Assembly (NCBI GenBank): GCA_021647585.1
Contig: JAKIUK010000016.1
Location: 1-62,799 of the forward strand
Direction: 5' to 3'
Source of the DNA: Methylococcaceae bacterium
Lineage (GTDB): Bacteria; Pseudomonadota; Gammaproteobacteria; Methylococcales; Methylomonadaceae
Length of the DNA: 62,799 nt
Shown: piece after piece, positions 52,162 to 60,774 of the stretch
Numbering within the stretch: the stretch's first letter is position 1
How the letters are laid out: every line of letters starts with the position of its first letter
Position numbers and translations under genes: made by a program
The notes under the pieces: model-generated
The model's input: only the letters and a program-made list of their open reading frames with translations
What the model was told of the DNA's origin: nothing
Database searches by the model: none

Positions 52162-52908
52162 TTACTCTTCTCTACAAGTAGGGCATGCTGCATTTTTGCG
52201 CAATTTCATTTCGTTCCATTGCATGGATAATCCATCCAGTAATAACAATCTTCCCGTTAAAGTTTCGCCAATATTCAGTATGAGTTTTATGGCTTCCATT
52301 GCCTGGATGCTACCAACAATGCCTGTGACAGGTGCAATAACACCATTAGTCGCACAATTCTGCATTTCTTCATCGTTATCAGTGTAAAGACAATTGTAGC
52401 AAGGACTGTCATTTGTACCTGAGGTAAATACAGAAATTTGACCTTCAAAACGAATAGCAGCTCCAGAAACTAAGGGGGTTTTATATTTTACGCAAGCTGC
52501 GTTGACAGCAAAACGGGTAATAAAGTTATCACAGCAATCCAACACGACATCCGCATTGTTCACTTCTTTTTCCAGCAGTTCACCTGCCAGTCGTTGCTTG
52601 ACAGCTATGACTTTTACTTCTGGATTTAAATTTTTCAGTGTTTGTTGGGTTGAAATAACTTTGTCTGTCCCTATATCGTGAGTGTGATGAGCAATCTGTC
52701 TTTGTAGATTGGATAAATCGACTTCATCATCATCGTAAATAGTAATCTGTCCAATGCCTGCTGCGGTAAGGTAGATGGATGCTGGTGAGCCCAGGCCACC
52801 AGCACCAACAATAAGAACGCTGGCTGTTAACAGTTTTTGCTGACCTTCAATATCAACTTGAGGGAGCATGATTTGACGGCTGTAACGAAGTAATTGCTGG
52901 TCATTCAT
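52162..52908 (-). CDS. moeB: ThiF/MoeB family adenylyltransferase
   Basis: 248 residues of the E1-like adenylation family: YSRQIMLPQVDIEGQ at the start, VGAGGLGSP nucleotide loop, and two zinc Cys pairs (CYNC, CPTC near the C-terminus). It activates the C-terminal glycine of MoaD or ThiS. MoeB is the more likely assignment by sequence order; a ThiF role cannot be excluded because no partner gene lies near. Confidence 0.9.
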   Translation of the reverse strand: MNDQQLLRYSRQIMLPQVDIEGQQKLLTASVLIVGAGGLGSPASIYLTAAGIGQITIYDDDEVDLSNLQRQIAHHTHDIGTDKVISTQQTLKNLNPEVKVIAVKQRLAGELLEKEVNNADVVLDCCDNFITRFAVNAACVKYKTPLVSGAAIRFEGQISVFTSGTNDSPCYNCLYTDNDEEMQNCATNGVIAPVTGIVGSIQAMEAIKLILNIGETLTGRLLLLDGLSMQWNEMKLRKNAACPTCREE

Positions 52909-52981
52909 TAGATTTATTTAAGCGATGATGAAGAGGGGCAATGATGCCACACACTTGACAGAGTACAAAACAAAACTATTA

Positions 52982-53008
52982 TTAGCACTCGTTGCTAGTG
53001 AGTGCTAA
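52982..53008. promoter_or_regulatory. CIRCE operator (HrcA site) upstream of groES
   Basis: A perfect CIRCE inverted repeat: TTAGCACTC, a 9-nt spacer, GAGTGCTAA. It lies 48 nt before the groES ATG. HrcA bound here represses groESL until heat or misfolded proteins titrate it. hrcA itself is not in the window. Confidence 0.95.
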
Positions 53009-53055
53009 CATAACAACTTTAGTTTAATTTTTAATATATTTTAAGGAGAATATTG

Positions 53056-53343
53056 ATGAATATACGTCCGTTACACGACAGAATCATCGTTAAACGCGTT
53101 GAAGAAGAAACAACTTCAGCAGGTGGTATCGTATTACCAGGGTCTGCTACAGAAAAGCCAAGCGAAGGTGAAGTTTTAGCTGTAGGTAATGGTAAGCAAC
53201 TAGACAACGGTGACGTGCGTGCATTGGAAGTAAAGGTTGGCGATAAAGTACTTTTCGGCAAATACTCAGGTAGCGAAGTCAAAATTGACGGAGAAGAACT
53301 TATCGTTATGCGTGAAGAAGATGTTATGGGTATTTTAGGTTAA
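53056..53343 (+). CDS. groES: Co-chaperonin GroES
   Basis: 95 residues starting MNIRPLHDRIIVKR, with the mobile loop region EETTSAGGIVLPGSATEKPS and the conserved GDKVLFGKYSG. ATG at 53056 is preceded by AGGAG; a TTG three bases upstream is ignored. Caps GroEL. Followed by groEL after 45 nt. Confidence 0.98.
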   Translation: MNIRPLHDRIIVKRVEEETTSAGGIVLPGSATEKPSEGEVLAVGNGKQLDNGDVRALEVKVGDKVLFGKYSGSEVKIDGEELIVMREEDVMGILG

Positions 53344-53388
53344 ACACTTAATTTCTAACTAACCATTTATTAATAGGATTCAAAGAAA

Positions 53389-55038
53389 ATGGCAGCAAAA
53401 GACGTAAAATTTGGTACTGACGCACGTAGCTTAATGGTTGCGGGTGTTAACGTATTGGCAAATGCAGTAAAAGTAACTCTAGGCCCTAAAGGTCGAAATG
53501 CAGTTTTAGATAAAAGCTTTGGCGCACCCACTATCACTAAAGACGGTGTATCTGTTGCAAAAGAAATCGAATTGAAAGATAAATTCGAAAACATGGGCGC
53601 ACAGATGGTTAAGGAAGTGGCTTCACATACTTCTGATGTGGCGGGTGACGGAACAACAACAGCGACTGTTTTAGCTCAGTCTATTGTTAATGAAGGCATG
53701 AAATCAGTTGCAGCGGGTATGAATCCAATGGATCTGAAACGTGGTATTGATTTAGCTGTCGTTAAAGCGGTAGACGCGATTATTGAAGCAGCAACACCTT
53801 GTACTGATAACAGTGCCATTGCTCAAGTAGGTACAATTTCTGCAAACTCTGATGAGTCGGTAGGTAAAATCATTGCTGAAGCAATGGAAAAGGTCGGCAA
53901 AGAAGGTGTTATCACAGTTGAAGAGGGTTCTGGTTTAAACAACGAATTAGACGTTGTAGAAGGTATGCAGTTTGACCGTGGCTACTTATCACCTTACTTC
54001 ATCAACAATCAAGACAGTATGAGTGTTGAGTTAGAAGATCCATACATTTTATTATTTGATAAAAAAATCTCAAACATCCGTGATTTATTACCAACACTTG
54101 AAGGAGTAGCAAAAGCAGGTCGTCCTTTATTGATTGTTGCAGAAGATGTTGATGGTGAAGCATTGGCAACATTGGTTGTAAACAATATGCGTGGCATAGT
54201 TAAAGTTGCAGCAGTTAAAGCGCCTGGTTTTGGTGATCGTCGTAAAGCAATGTTAGAAGATATTGCTGTATTAACTGGCGGTACCGTGATTTCTGAAGAA
54301 ATTGGCTTGTCTTTAGAAAAAGTTGAAATGGATCAGTTAGGAACAGCTAAGAAAATTCAAATCAGCAAAGAAAATACAACCATCATTGATGGTTCAGGTT
54401 CTGAAGAGAACATAAAAGCACGTGTTGCACAAATCAGAACACAAGCTGACGAAGCAACCTCTGATTACGACAAAGAAAAGCTACAGGAACGTTTAGCTAA
54501 ATTAGCGGGTGGTGTTGCAGTCATTAAAGTTGGTGCGGCAACTGAAGTTGAAATGAAAGAAAAGAAAGCTCGTGTAGAAGATGCATTACATTCTACTCGT
54601 GCTGCTGTTGAAGAGGGTGTTGTTGCGGGTGGTGGTACTGCTTTAGTACGTGCTCTTTCAGCACTTGAAGGCCTTGAAGGTATTAACCATGACCAAACTG
54701 TTGGTGTAAATATTTTACGACGTGCAATGGAAGAGCCTTTACGTCAAATCGTTACCAATGCAGGTGATGAAGCTTCTGTTGTACTCAACGAAGTTGAAAA
54801 AGGCGAAGGTAACTTTGGTTACAACGCTGCAACTGGAAAATATGGTGACATGATTGAAATGGGTATTTTAGATCCTGCAAAAGTAACGCGTACTGCGCTA
54901 CAAAATGCGGCTTCTGTTGCTAGCTTAATGATCACAACCGAGGTAATGGTTGCTGATGCGCCATCAGATGATTCTGCACCTGCAATGCCTGATATGGGCG
55001 GCATGGGTGGAATGGGCGGCATGGGCGGCATGATGTAA
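53389..55038 (+). CDS. groEL: Chaperonin GroEL (60 kDa)
   Basis: 549 residues, standard length. Contains the ATP-binding DGTTTATVLAQ region, the GroEL signature AAVEEGVVAGGG and the C-terminal GGM repeats (GGMGGMGGMGGMM). Folds proteins with GroES. Under CIRCE control. Its codon use is more even than that of its neighbours, as expected for a highly expressed gene. Confidence 0.99.
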   Translation: MAAKDVKFGTDARSLMVAGVNVLANAVKVTLGPKGRNAVLDKSFGAPTITKDGVSVAKEIELKDKFENMGAQMVKEVASHTSDVAGDGTTTATVLAQSIVNEGMKSVAAGMNPMDLKRGIDLAVVKAVDAIIEAATPCTDNSAIAQVGTISANSDESVGKIIAEAMEKVGKEGVITVEEGSGLNNELDVVEGMQFDRGYLSPYFINNQDSMSVELEDPYILLFDKKISNIRDLLPTLEGVAKAGRPLLIVAEDVDGEALATLVVNNMRGIVKVAAVKAPGFGDRRKAMLEDIAVLTGGTVISEEIGLSLEKVEMDQLGTAKKIQISKENTTIIDGSGSEENIKARVAQIRTQADEATSDYDKEKLQERLAKLAGGVAVIKVGAATEVEMKEKKARVEDALHSTRAAVEEGVVAGGGTALVRALSALEGLEGINHDQTVGVNILRRAMEEPLRQIVTNAGDEASVVLNEVEKGEGNFGYNAATGKYGDMIEMGILDPAKVTRTALQNAASVASLMITTEVMVADAPSDDSAPAMPDMGGMGGMGGMGGMM

Positions 55039-55090
55039 TGCGGAGTTAAGGCTGGTAACATTTTTGCAGACCAGCTAAAGCTTTACCTTA

Positions 55091-55126
55091 AAACCTCGGT
55101 ATTATTAATAACCGGGGTTTTTTTGT
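55091..55126 (+). terminator. Rho-independent terminator after groEL
   Basis: AAACCTCGGTATT and AATAACCGGGGTTT form a stem with one G-U pair and one bulge, followed by a run of seven T residues. Located 50 nt beyond the groEL stop. Confidence 0.8.
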
Positions 55127-55155
55127 GTTTGTGATTTTATCCGTGTTACTCTTAT

Positions 55156-55189
55156 CCTAGAAAATCCGTTCTCAACTGATTTTTCTAAG
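55156..55189. repeat. R1 element, copy J (34-bp remnant)
   Basis: CCTAGAAAATCCG joined to TCAACTGATTTTTCTAAG, essentially two shortened terminal repeats. No target duplication is seen. Located after the groEL terminator, between groEL and the convergent hydrolase gene. The rest of this 298-bp gap holds nothing recognised. Confidence 0.7.
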
Positions 55190-55336
55190 ATTAAGGCAGA
55201 GAGAAGGTCGAAATTTTCCACAAGTAAATACCTAACAAATAATATTGTAATATTCTACTATGACTCAATTTGCTTTGGGCGAGAGTTACAGGAGAGTGTT
55301 TATTGGTGGGCGTATAATTTTTTGTTAGAGGGTAAT

Positions 55337-56008
55337 TCAGCTTTGTTGATTAATCCATTCAGCACTGGCTTGAGTGATTTCATCAAATACGGACTGTTCA
55401 CTACGGTCAATACGCTTAAGCAGCTTAAAGGAGTGATCTCCGCCTTCGATAATATGTAAAGTAGGCTTGGGTGATAAAGTTTCCAGTAAAGGTTTGAAAA
55501 CATTCAATTGACATAAAGAGTCACGTGTTCCTTGAAAAAACAGCATCGGTTCATGAATGACTTTCAATTGGTTAAAACGGGGTTTATCAGGTTTTCCTGG
55601 CGCATGAAGGGGATAGCCAAATAAAATTATGCCGGCATATAGATCTTCTTTGGAAGTAAGTATGGTTGCGTATCTACCGCCCATGCTTTTACCTGATAGG
55701 AATATTTTTTTGCGACTGACTCCTGTTCTTTCTATTACAGCGTCAATGACTTTTTGCCAGGTTTCTTCAAGAACATGAGGTGTGTTCGGTGCTCTTAAAC
55801 CTTGCTCCATATAAGGGAAGTTAAACTTAACAGTTAGGATGTTGTGTTTTGCGATGCCTTCATGAATTTGGCTTACAAACACAGAATTCATATCCCTGCC
55901 TGCACCATGGGCAATAATTAGAACTGCATTATATTCATCGGGAATTAACCATACTGATGAGATATCAGCTTTTTTTGTGATGGTGATAGTATGGTGTTCA
56001 GTTTTCAT
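55337..56008 (-). CDS. Alpha/beta hydrolase (TEX30/KANL3-like family)
   Basis: 223 residues with LIIAHGAGRDMNS, the nucleophile elbow GKSMGGRYA, a late Asp in FFQGTRDSLC and a His in GGDHSFKLL. This is the small prokaryotic KANL3/TEX30-type hydrolase family. Substrate unknown. ATG start. Single gene, convergent with groEL. Confidence 0.9.
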   Translation of the reverse strand: MKTEHHTITITKKADISSVWLIPDEYNAVLIIAHGAGRDMNSVFVSQIHEGIAKHNILTVKFNFPYMEQGLRAPNTPHVLEETWQKVIDAVIERTGVSRKKIFLSGKSMGGRYATILTSKEDLYAGIILFGYPLHAPGKPDKPRFNQLKVIHEPMLFFQGTRDSLCQLNVFKPLLETLSPKPTLHIIEGGDHSFKLLKRIDRSEQSVFDEITQASAEWINQQS

Positions 56009-56172
56009 AATAATTTTATGTAAAAACTCTATAGTGCGGTGTTATTGAACTTGTTGAACGCATGTAGTTTTGTGCATGAACCAACAAACTATCTTATAGT
56101 TTAACTTACTTTAGAAATTTCAATAAAATTACTTGACGAAAAAAACTTATGTCCATAGAATACGCATCCTTC

Positions 56173-56249
56173 GGAGCGGTAGTTCAGTTGGTTAGAATAC
56201 CGGCCTGTCACGCCGGGGGTCGCGGGTTCGAGTCCCGTCCGCTCCGCCA
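56173..56249 (+). tRNA. tRNA-Asp (GTC)
   Basis: 77 nt including a genomically encoded CCA. The acceptor arm GGAGCGG pairs with CCGCTCC, the anticodon stem CCGGC/GCCGG holds loop CTGTCAC (anticodon GTC), and the T arm is GCGGG TTCGAGT CCCGT. A normal cloverleaf. Confidence 0.98.
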
Positions 56250-56327
56250 ATTTTTAACAGATGGATGTCTGATTATTGTTAACTTTACGGATATAGCAAA
56301 CTTCATACACTGGTTTCCTCACTATTT

Positions 56328-56462
56328 CCTTAATAAATCAGTTTATCGTTTTGTATGTGCTTAAGCTATTGAATAGTGAGGATAACTTAGTTTATCAGAA
56401 CTTACCTGTTGGGTGGGTGATATTTGCTTCCAAAAATTTGTTCTCAACTGATTTTTCTCGGT
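56328..56462. repeat. R1 element, copy K (135 bp, degenerate)
   Basis: The left end CCTTAATAAATCAGTTTA is weak; the right end is TCAACTGATTTTTCTCGG. The interior TATGTGCTTAAGCTATTGAA and ACCTGTTGGGTGGGTG match copy A in reverse. No clear target duplication. It lies 101 nt before the M16 peptidase start, downstream of tRNA-Asp. Confidence 0.75.
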
Positions 56463-56563
56463 TAATGGTTTTTCATAACAATATAGTGGTTTGTGTGAAG
56501 TAAGGTGAACTATTCATTGTTGAAATAGTCCGATCGCTGATAATTTTTTAAAATGGAGAATTC

Positions 56564-57940
56564 ATGATTTTCAGGATAATATTTTTTACTTTAGTTTGTA
56601 TCCCGTTAAGTGTATACAGTTCAAACGTTAAAGTTCATGAGCGTATTTTTGAGAATGGTCTTAAAGTGTTGGTGAAAGAAGATCATCGCTCGCCAGTTGT
56701 AGTTTCTCAAATTTGGTATAAAGTGGGTTCAAGTTACGAGCCGGGTGGGATTACAGGCATTTCCCACATGCTAGAGCATATGATGTTTAAAGGCACCGAG
56801 AAACATCCAGCAGGTGAATTCTCTCGAATTATTGCTGAAAATGGAGGGCGTGAGAATGCCTTTACCGGACGCGACTATACTGCGTATTTTCAGACCATGG
56901 AAAAATCACGACTGCAGGTTAGTTTTGAACTGGAAGCTGATCGTATGCGAAATTTACAATTGACTCCTGATGAGCTAAAAAAAGAATTGGAAGTGGTTAC
57001 TGAAGAGCGTCGTATGCGTACTGACGATAAGCCGCGGTCTAAAATGCAGGAATATTTTATGGCCATGGCATTTACCAATAGTGCTTATAAAAATCCTGTG
57101 ATTGGTTGGCCTTCAGATATAGCCAATTATCAAGTTGATGATCTGCAAGCGTGGTACCAACTTTGGTATGCACCTAATAATGCAACGCTTGTTGTGGTCG
57201 GTGATATAAAACCTGAAGATGTATTTTTATTAGCTGAAAAATATTTTGCAGGTATAACTACGAGTAAAATAAAACCGCTAAAACCACAGGCTGAAATAGA
57301 GCAACATGGTGTTCGTAAAACAACAGTTAAACTTCCTGCTAAGCTTCCCTATCTCTTAATGGGCTACAAAGTACCTGTATTAAATTCAGTTGAGAATAAG
57401 TCCGAAGCTTATGCATTAGAAGTTTTGGCAGGTATTTTAGACGGTGGAAGCAGTGCGCGATTAGCCTCAAATTTAGTGAGAGGAAAACAAATAGCCGTTT
57501 CAGCAGGTGCGGGCTATAGCATGGCTTCTCGATTGCCTGAGTTATTTATGTTGGATGCAACCCCTGCTAAAGGGCAAACTGTTTTTGATCTGGAATATGC
57601 TTTAAAAGAGGAAATATATAATTTGAAAACTGATTTGGTTTCAGCAGATGAATTGCAACGGGTAAAAGCTCAGGTGTTAGCAGGGGCAGTTTTTCAGCGG
57701 GATTCCAATTTTTATCAGGCCATGCAATTAGGAATGTTTGAAACAGTAGGTATAGGCTGGGATAAAGTGGATGAATATGTAGAAAAGGTCAATCAAATTA
57801 CCGCTGAACAAGTCCGTAATGTTGCTCGTAAATATTTACTGGAAGATCAGTTAAGTATAGCTTATCTTGATCCACAGCCTATGTCTGAACAGAAACATAA
57901 AAGCAGTGTAGCAGGAGGCCGTCATGCGGATTTTTTTTAG
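56564..57940 (+). CDS. M16 family zinc metallopeptidase (catalytic subunit)
   Basis: 458 residues with a signal peptide (about 1-20) and the inverted zinc motif HMLEH at 68-72, with a downstream conserved Glu in ELEVVTEERR. Periplasmic. It overlaps the next gene, a non-catalytic M16 homologue, by 17 bases; such pairs usually form heterodimers. The substrate is not known. Confidence 0.94.
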   Translation: MIFRIIFFTLVCIPLSVYSSNVKVHERIFENGLKVLVKEDHRSPVVVSQIWYKVGSSYEPGGITGISHMLEHMMFKGTEKHPAGEFSRIIAENGGRENAFTGRDYTAYFQTMEKSRLQVSFELEADRMRNLQLTPDELKKELEVVTEERRMRTDDKPRSKMQEYFMAMAFTNSAYKNPVIGWPSDIANYQVDDLQAWYQLWYAPNNATLVVVGDIKPEDVFLLAEKYFAGITTSKIKPLKPQAEIEQHGVRKTTVKLPAKLPYLLMGYKVPVLNSVENKSEAYALEVLAGILDGGSSARLASNLVRGKQIAVSAGAGYSMASRLPELFMLDATPAKGQTVFDLEYALKEEIYNLKTDLVSADELQRVKAQVLAGAVFQRDSNFYQAMQLGMFETVGIGWDKVDEYVEKVNQITAEQVRNVARKYLLEDQLSIAYLDPQPMSEQKHKSSVAGGRHADFF

Positions 57941-59222
57941 TAGTTTAATTTTTTTATTGTTTAGTCATACGGCAAATTCGGCTGCAAAAATTGAGCATTG
58001 GCAGACCACCCAGGGTAGTCCGGTTTTTTATGTGCAAACCAAGGGATTACCGATGGTTGATATACAAGTGGTTTTTGATGCAGGCAGTGCAAGAGACGGA
58101 AATCAACAAGGTATTGCAGCACTAACGTCAGCTTTATTAGATACTGGCGCAGGGGTATGGAATGCTGATGAGATTGCACAGCGTTTTGAAAGTGTAGGGG
58201 CACAATTTGGGATTAATGTATCCAGAGATAATGCAACTTTATCGTTACGTTCTTTAACTGAAGAAAAATTGTTGGACAAGGCTTTACTGACTATGCAAGA
58301 GATCTTGTCTAAACCGGCCTTTAAGGAAGCTGATTTTCAGCGTGAAAAAAGTCGAACTTTAGCAGGCTTAAAACATAGAGAAGAATCTCCCGGTGCATTA
58401 GCAAGTATAGCGTTTTTTAAGTCTTTATATCACGATCACCCATATGCACACCCTGTAGCAGGTGTTGTTGAGACGGTGTCTGGTTTTTCTGTAGATGATT
58501 TACGGGCTTTTTATAAGCAGTATTATGTTGCCAGTAATGCGATGGTGGTTATTGTTGGGGATCTGAATAAACAGCAGGCAAAGCTAACAGCAGAGTCTTT
58601 AATCTCTGGTTTGGATATTGGGCAAAAACCTGTAGCACTTCCGGAAGTCAGTTTTTCGAAGCAAGGCGTAGTAAAACATATTGAATTTCCATCTACGCAA
58701 ACACATGTTTTAGCAGGGCTTATTGGAGATCACCGTAAAGATCCGGATTATTTTAGTTTATATGTTGGAAACCATATTTTGGGCGGTAGTGGATTGGTTT
58801 CTCAGTTATTTGCTGAAGTCCGAGAAAAAAGAGGGCTTGCATACAGTGCCTACAGCTATTTCTCGCCAATGCTCAGAAAAGGTCCATTTACTATGGGGTT
58901 ACAGACCCGTAATGATCAAACGGATCAGGCCGTACAGGTGATGCTAAAGACATTGAAAAATTTTGTAAAGAATGGTCCTACTGAGGATGCATTGATTGCT
59001 GCAAAGAAAAATATTACGGGTGGTTTTGCCATGCGCTTTGATACGAATAGTAAATTGACTAGTTATGTATCAATGATAGGCTTTTATCAGTTACCTTTAG
59101 ATTATTTGGAAGTGTTTCAGCAAAAAGTTGATGCGGTTACGGTGGTATCAATAAAAGACGCCTTTCAACGACGAGTACGTCCTGAGTTTATTCATACTAT
59201 CACTGTAGGGGCTACTGAATAG
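57924..59222 (+). CDS. M16 family peptidase-like protein (non-catalytic partner)
   Basis: 432 residues with a signal peptide (about 1-19). It has the M16 fold and the C-terminal REKRGLAYSAYSYFSP segment but no HxxEH motif, so it should be the substrate-binding subunit of the pair. Overlaps the catalytic gene. Confidence 0.93.
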   Translation: MRIFFSSLIFLLFSHTANSAAKIEHWQTTQGSPVFYVQTKGLPMVDIQVVFDAGSARDGNQQGIAALTSALLDTGAGVWNADEIAQRFESVGAQFGINVSRDNATLSLRSLTEEKLLDKALLTMQEILSKPAFKEADFQREKSRTLAGLKHREESPGALASIAFFKSLYHDHPYAHPVAGVVETVSGFSVDDLRAFYKQYYVASNAMVVIVGDLNKQQAKLTAESLISGLDIGQKPVALPEVSFSKQGVVKHIEFPSTQTHVLAGLIGDHRKDPDYFSLYVGNHILGGSGLVSQLFAEVREKRGLAYSAYSYFSPMLRKGPFTMGLQTRNDQTDQAVQVMLKTLKNFVKNGPTEDALIAAKKNITGGFAMRFDTNSKLTSYVSMIGFYQLPLDYLEVFQQKVDAVTVVSIKDAFQRRVRPEFIHTITVGATE

Positions 59223-59242
59223 TTTTATGAATATGAAATGTT

Positions 59243-59800
59243 GTGAATAATAAAAGTAAACTAAGAATTATTGCAGGTGATTGGCGGAGCAGACAGCTGG
59301 TTTTTGAAGAAACCCCCGGGCTGAGGCCTACGCCTGCAAGAGTGCGAGAAACGTTATTTAATTGGCTACAGTATGATGTTATAGGAAAAGCATGTCTTGA
59401 TTTGTATGCTGGTAGTGGTGCGTTGGGGTTTGAAGCGGCCTCAAGGGGTGCAAAGTCAGTTGTTATGGTGGAAAATAATGCACAGGCTTGTCGATTGATT
59501 AATGAAAATAGACTTAAATTATCTGCGGATCAAATAAAAATTAGGCAGGTAGATGTCTTCAGGTTCTTAGCGGGGGATGCCACAACTTTTGATCTGGTTT
59601 TTTTGGATCCACCGTTTGCTAAAGGCATAGCTCAACAAACATGCCAGTGGCTGGAGGAAAAAGGCTGGTTGGCAGCTCAAGCTAAAATTTATGTAGAGGT
59701 AGAAAGTCAGCTGCTACTAGAAAAAATGCCGGCAAACTGGCAGAGATTGAAAAGTAAAAAAGCAGGCGACGTTGGTTATCATTTGTTTCAGCGCAATTAG
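59243..59800 (+). CDS. rsmD: 16S rRNA (guanine966-N2)-methyltransferase
   Basis: 185 residues with LRIIAGDWRSRQL, RPTPARVRETLFNWL, the SAM motif LDLYAGSGALGFEA and catalytic VFLDPPF. GTG start. Modifies G966 of 16S rRNA. It is followed by coaD, the usual rsmD-coaD neighbourhood. Confidence 0.96.
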   Translation: MNNKSKLRIIAGDWRSRQLVFEETPGLRPTPARVRETLFNWLQYDVIGKACLDLYAGSGALGFEAASRGAKSVVMVENNAQACRLINENRLKLSADQIKIRQVDVFRFLAGDATTFDLVFLDPPFAKGIAQQTCQWLEEKGWLAAQAKIYVEVESQLLLEKMPANWQRLKSKKAGDVGYHLFQRN

Positions 59801-59835
59801 GTATTAGTCAGATTTGCATGGTCATAATTGACCGG

Positions 59836-59859
59836 TTTCTATTCTGGGATAGCCTCCTA
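59836..59859. repeat. R2 element end (half copy)
   Basis: TTTCTATTCTGGGATAGCCT then CCTA matches one terminal repeat of the R2 element at 12563-12720, with two mismatches. It lies about 50 nt upstream of coaD. The other end is not visible, so this is a solo remnant. Confidence 0.55.
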
Positions 59860-59908
59860 CTTGTTGTTTTATGTTAAAATTATCCGTTTAGTGACACGCT
59901 AATATCGC

Positions 59909-60388
59909 ATGAATATTACTGCCATATACCCGGGAACATTCGATCCAATTACAGATGGACATATAGACCTGATTTCACGTGCTTCAAAGCTTTTTCATAA
60001 GGTCATAGTAGCGGTTGCTGTAAATCAGGGGAAAACACCATTATTTTCATTACAAGAGCGTGAAGAACTGGCTAAAGAGGTAACAGTACACTTTCCAAAT
60101 GTAATTATCATCGGTTTTGACAACTTACTGGTTGATTGTGCCAGGGAACAGGGTGCTAATGTCGTTTTAAGGGGGTTGCGTGCGGTGTCAGATTTTGAAT
60201 ATGAATTTCAACTGGCGGGCATGAATCGTCGCTTATCGCCCGAATTGGAAACCATGTTTCTTACACCGGCTGAACAATATGAATTTATTTCTTCCAGTAT
60301 GATCAGAGAAATAGCAAAGCTTAAGGGAGACGTCTCCAGTTTTGTACCTGAATGTGTGGAAAAAAGATTAAAAGAAAAATTTGCTTAA
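59909..60388 (+). CDS. coaD: Phosphopantetheine adenylyltransferase
   Basis: Fourth step of coenzyme A synthesis. 159 residues with the T/HxGH-type motif YPGTFDPITDGHIDL (T10 and H18 as in E. coli) and the SSSMIREIAKL segment. ATG start. Precedes a ferredoxin gene by 9 nt. Confidence 0.98.
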   Translation: MNITAIYPGTFDPITDGHIDLISRASKLFHKVIVAVAVNQGKTPLFSLQEREELAKEVTVHFPNVIIIGFDNLLVDCAREQGANVVLRGLRAVSDFEYEFQLAGMNRRLSPELETMFLTPAEQYEFISSSMIREIAKLKGDVSSFVPECVEKRLKEKFA

Positions 60389-60397
60389 GGAGGCACT

Positions 60398-60643
60398 ATG
60401 TCTTTAATAATTGATGATGAATGCATTAACTGTGATGTTTGTGAGCCAGAATGTCCGAATGGGGCAATAACTCAGGGTGAAGATATATATATAATTAATC
60501 CTGACTTATGCACAGAGTGTGTGGGGCATCATGATCTGCCTCAGTGTATAGAAGTATGTCCAGTTGATTGCATAGAAAAAGATTCTGCACATGTTGAAGA
60601 TCATGATACTTTGTATCAAAAGTATGTGAAGTTAACGCAGTAG
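60398..60643 (+). CDS. YfhL-type 2[4Fe-4S] ferredoxin
   Basis: 81 residues with two cluster motifs: CINCDVCEPECP, and CTECVGHHDLPQC then CIEVCPVDCIE, with the small insert typical of the Allochromatium-type (YfhL) ferredoxins. Small electron carrier in the cytoplasm. AGGAGGC ribosome-binding site. Follows coaD. Confidence 0.95.
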   Translation: MSLIIDDECINCDVCEPECPNGAITQGEDIYIINPDLCTECVGHHDLPQCIEVCPVDCIEKDSAHVEDHDTLYQKYVKLTQ

Positions 60644-60717
60644 TGTGCTAACTGATCTTTAGACTTTTGTATGGTGGGAGCTGAAATTAAACTGATAGCA
60701 AATAGAAATGTATATAC

Positions 60718-60762
60718 CACGAGGAAGTAGCCTTTTTTCAATGACTGACAGACCACCTCGTG
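60718..60762. terminator. Hairpin between convergent ferredoxin and dapE genes
   Basis: CCACGAGG and CCTCGTGG form an 8-bp stem around a long loop. T-runs flank it only weakly. It may end both transcripts. Confidence 0.35.
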
Positions 60763-60774
60763 GGATAGTGGTTT

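Noticed and set aside
60645..60663. CTAACTGATCTTTAGAC as a further R1 end
   Set aside because: Only one end, several mismatches, no partner repeat or target duplication nearby; could be chance.
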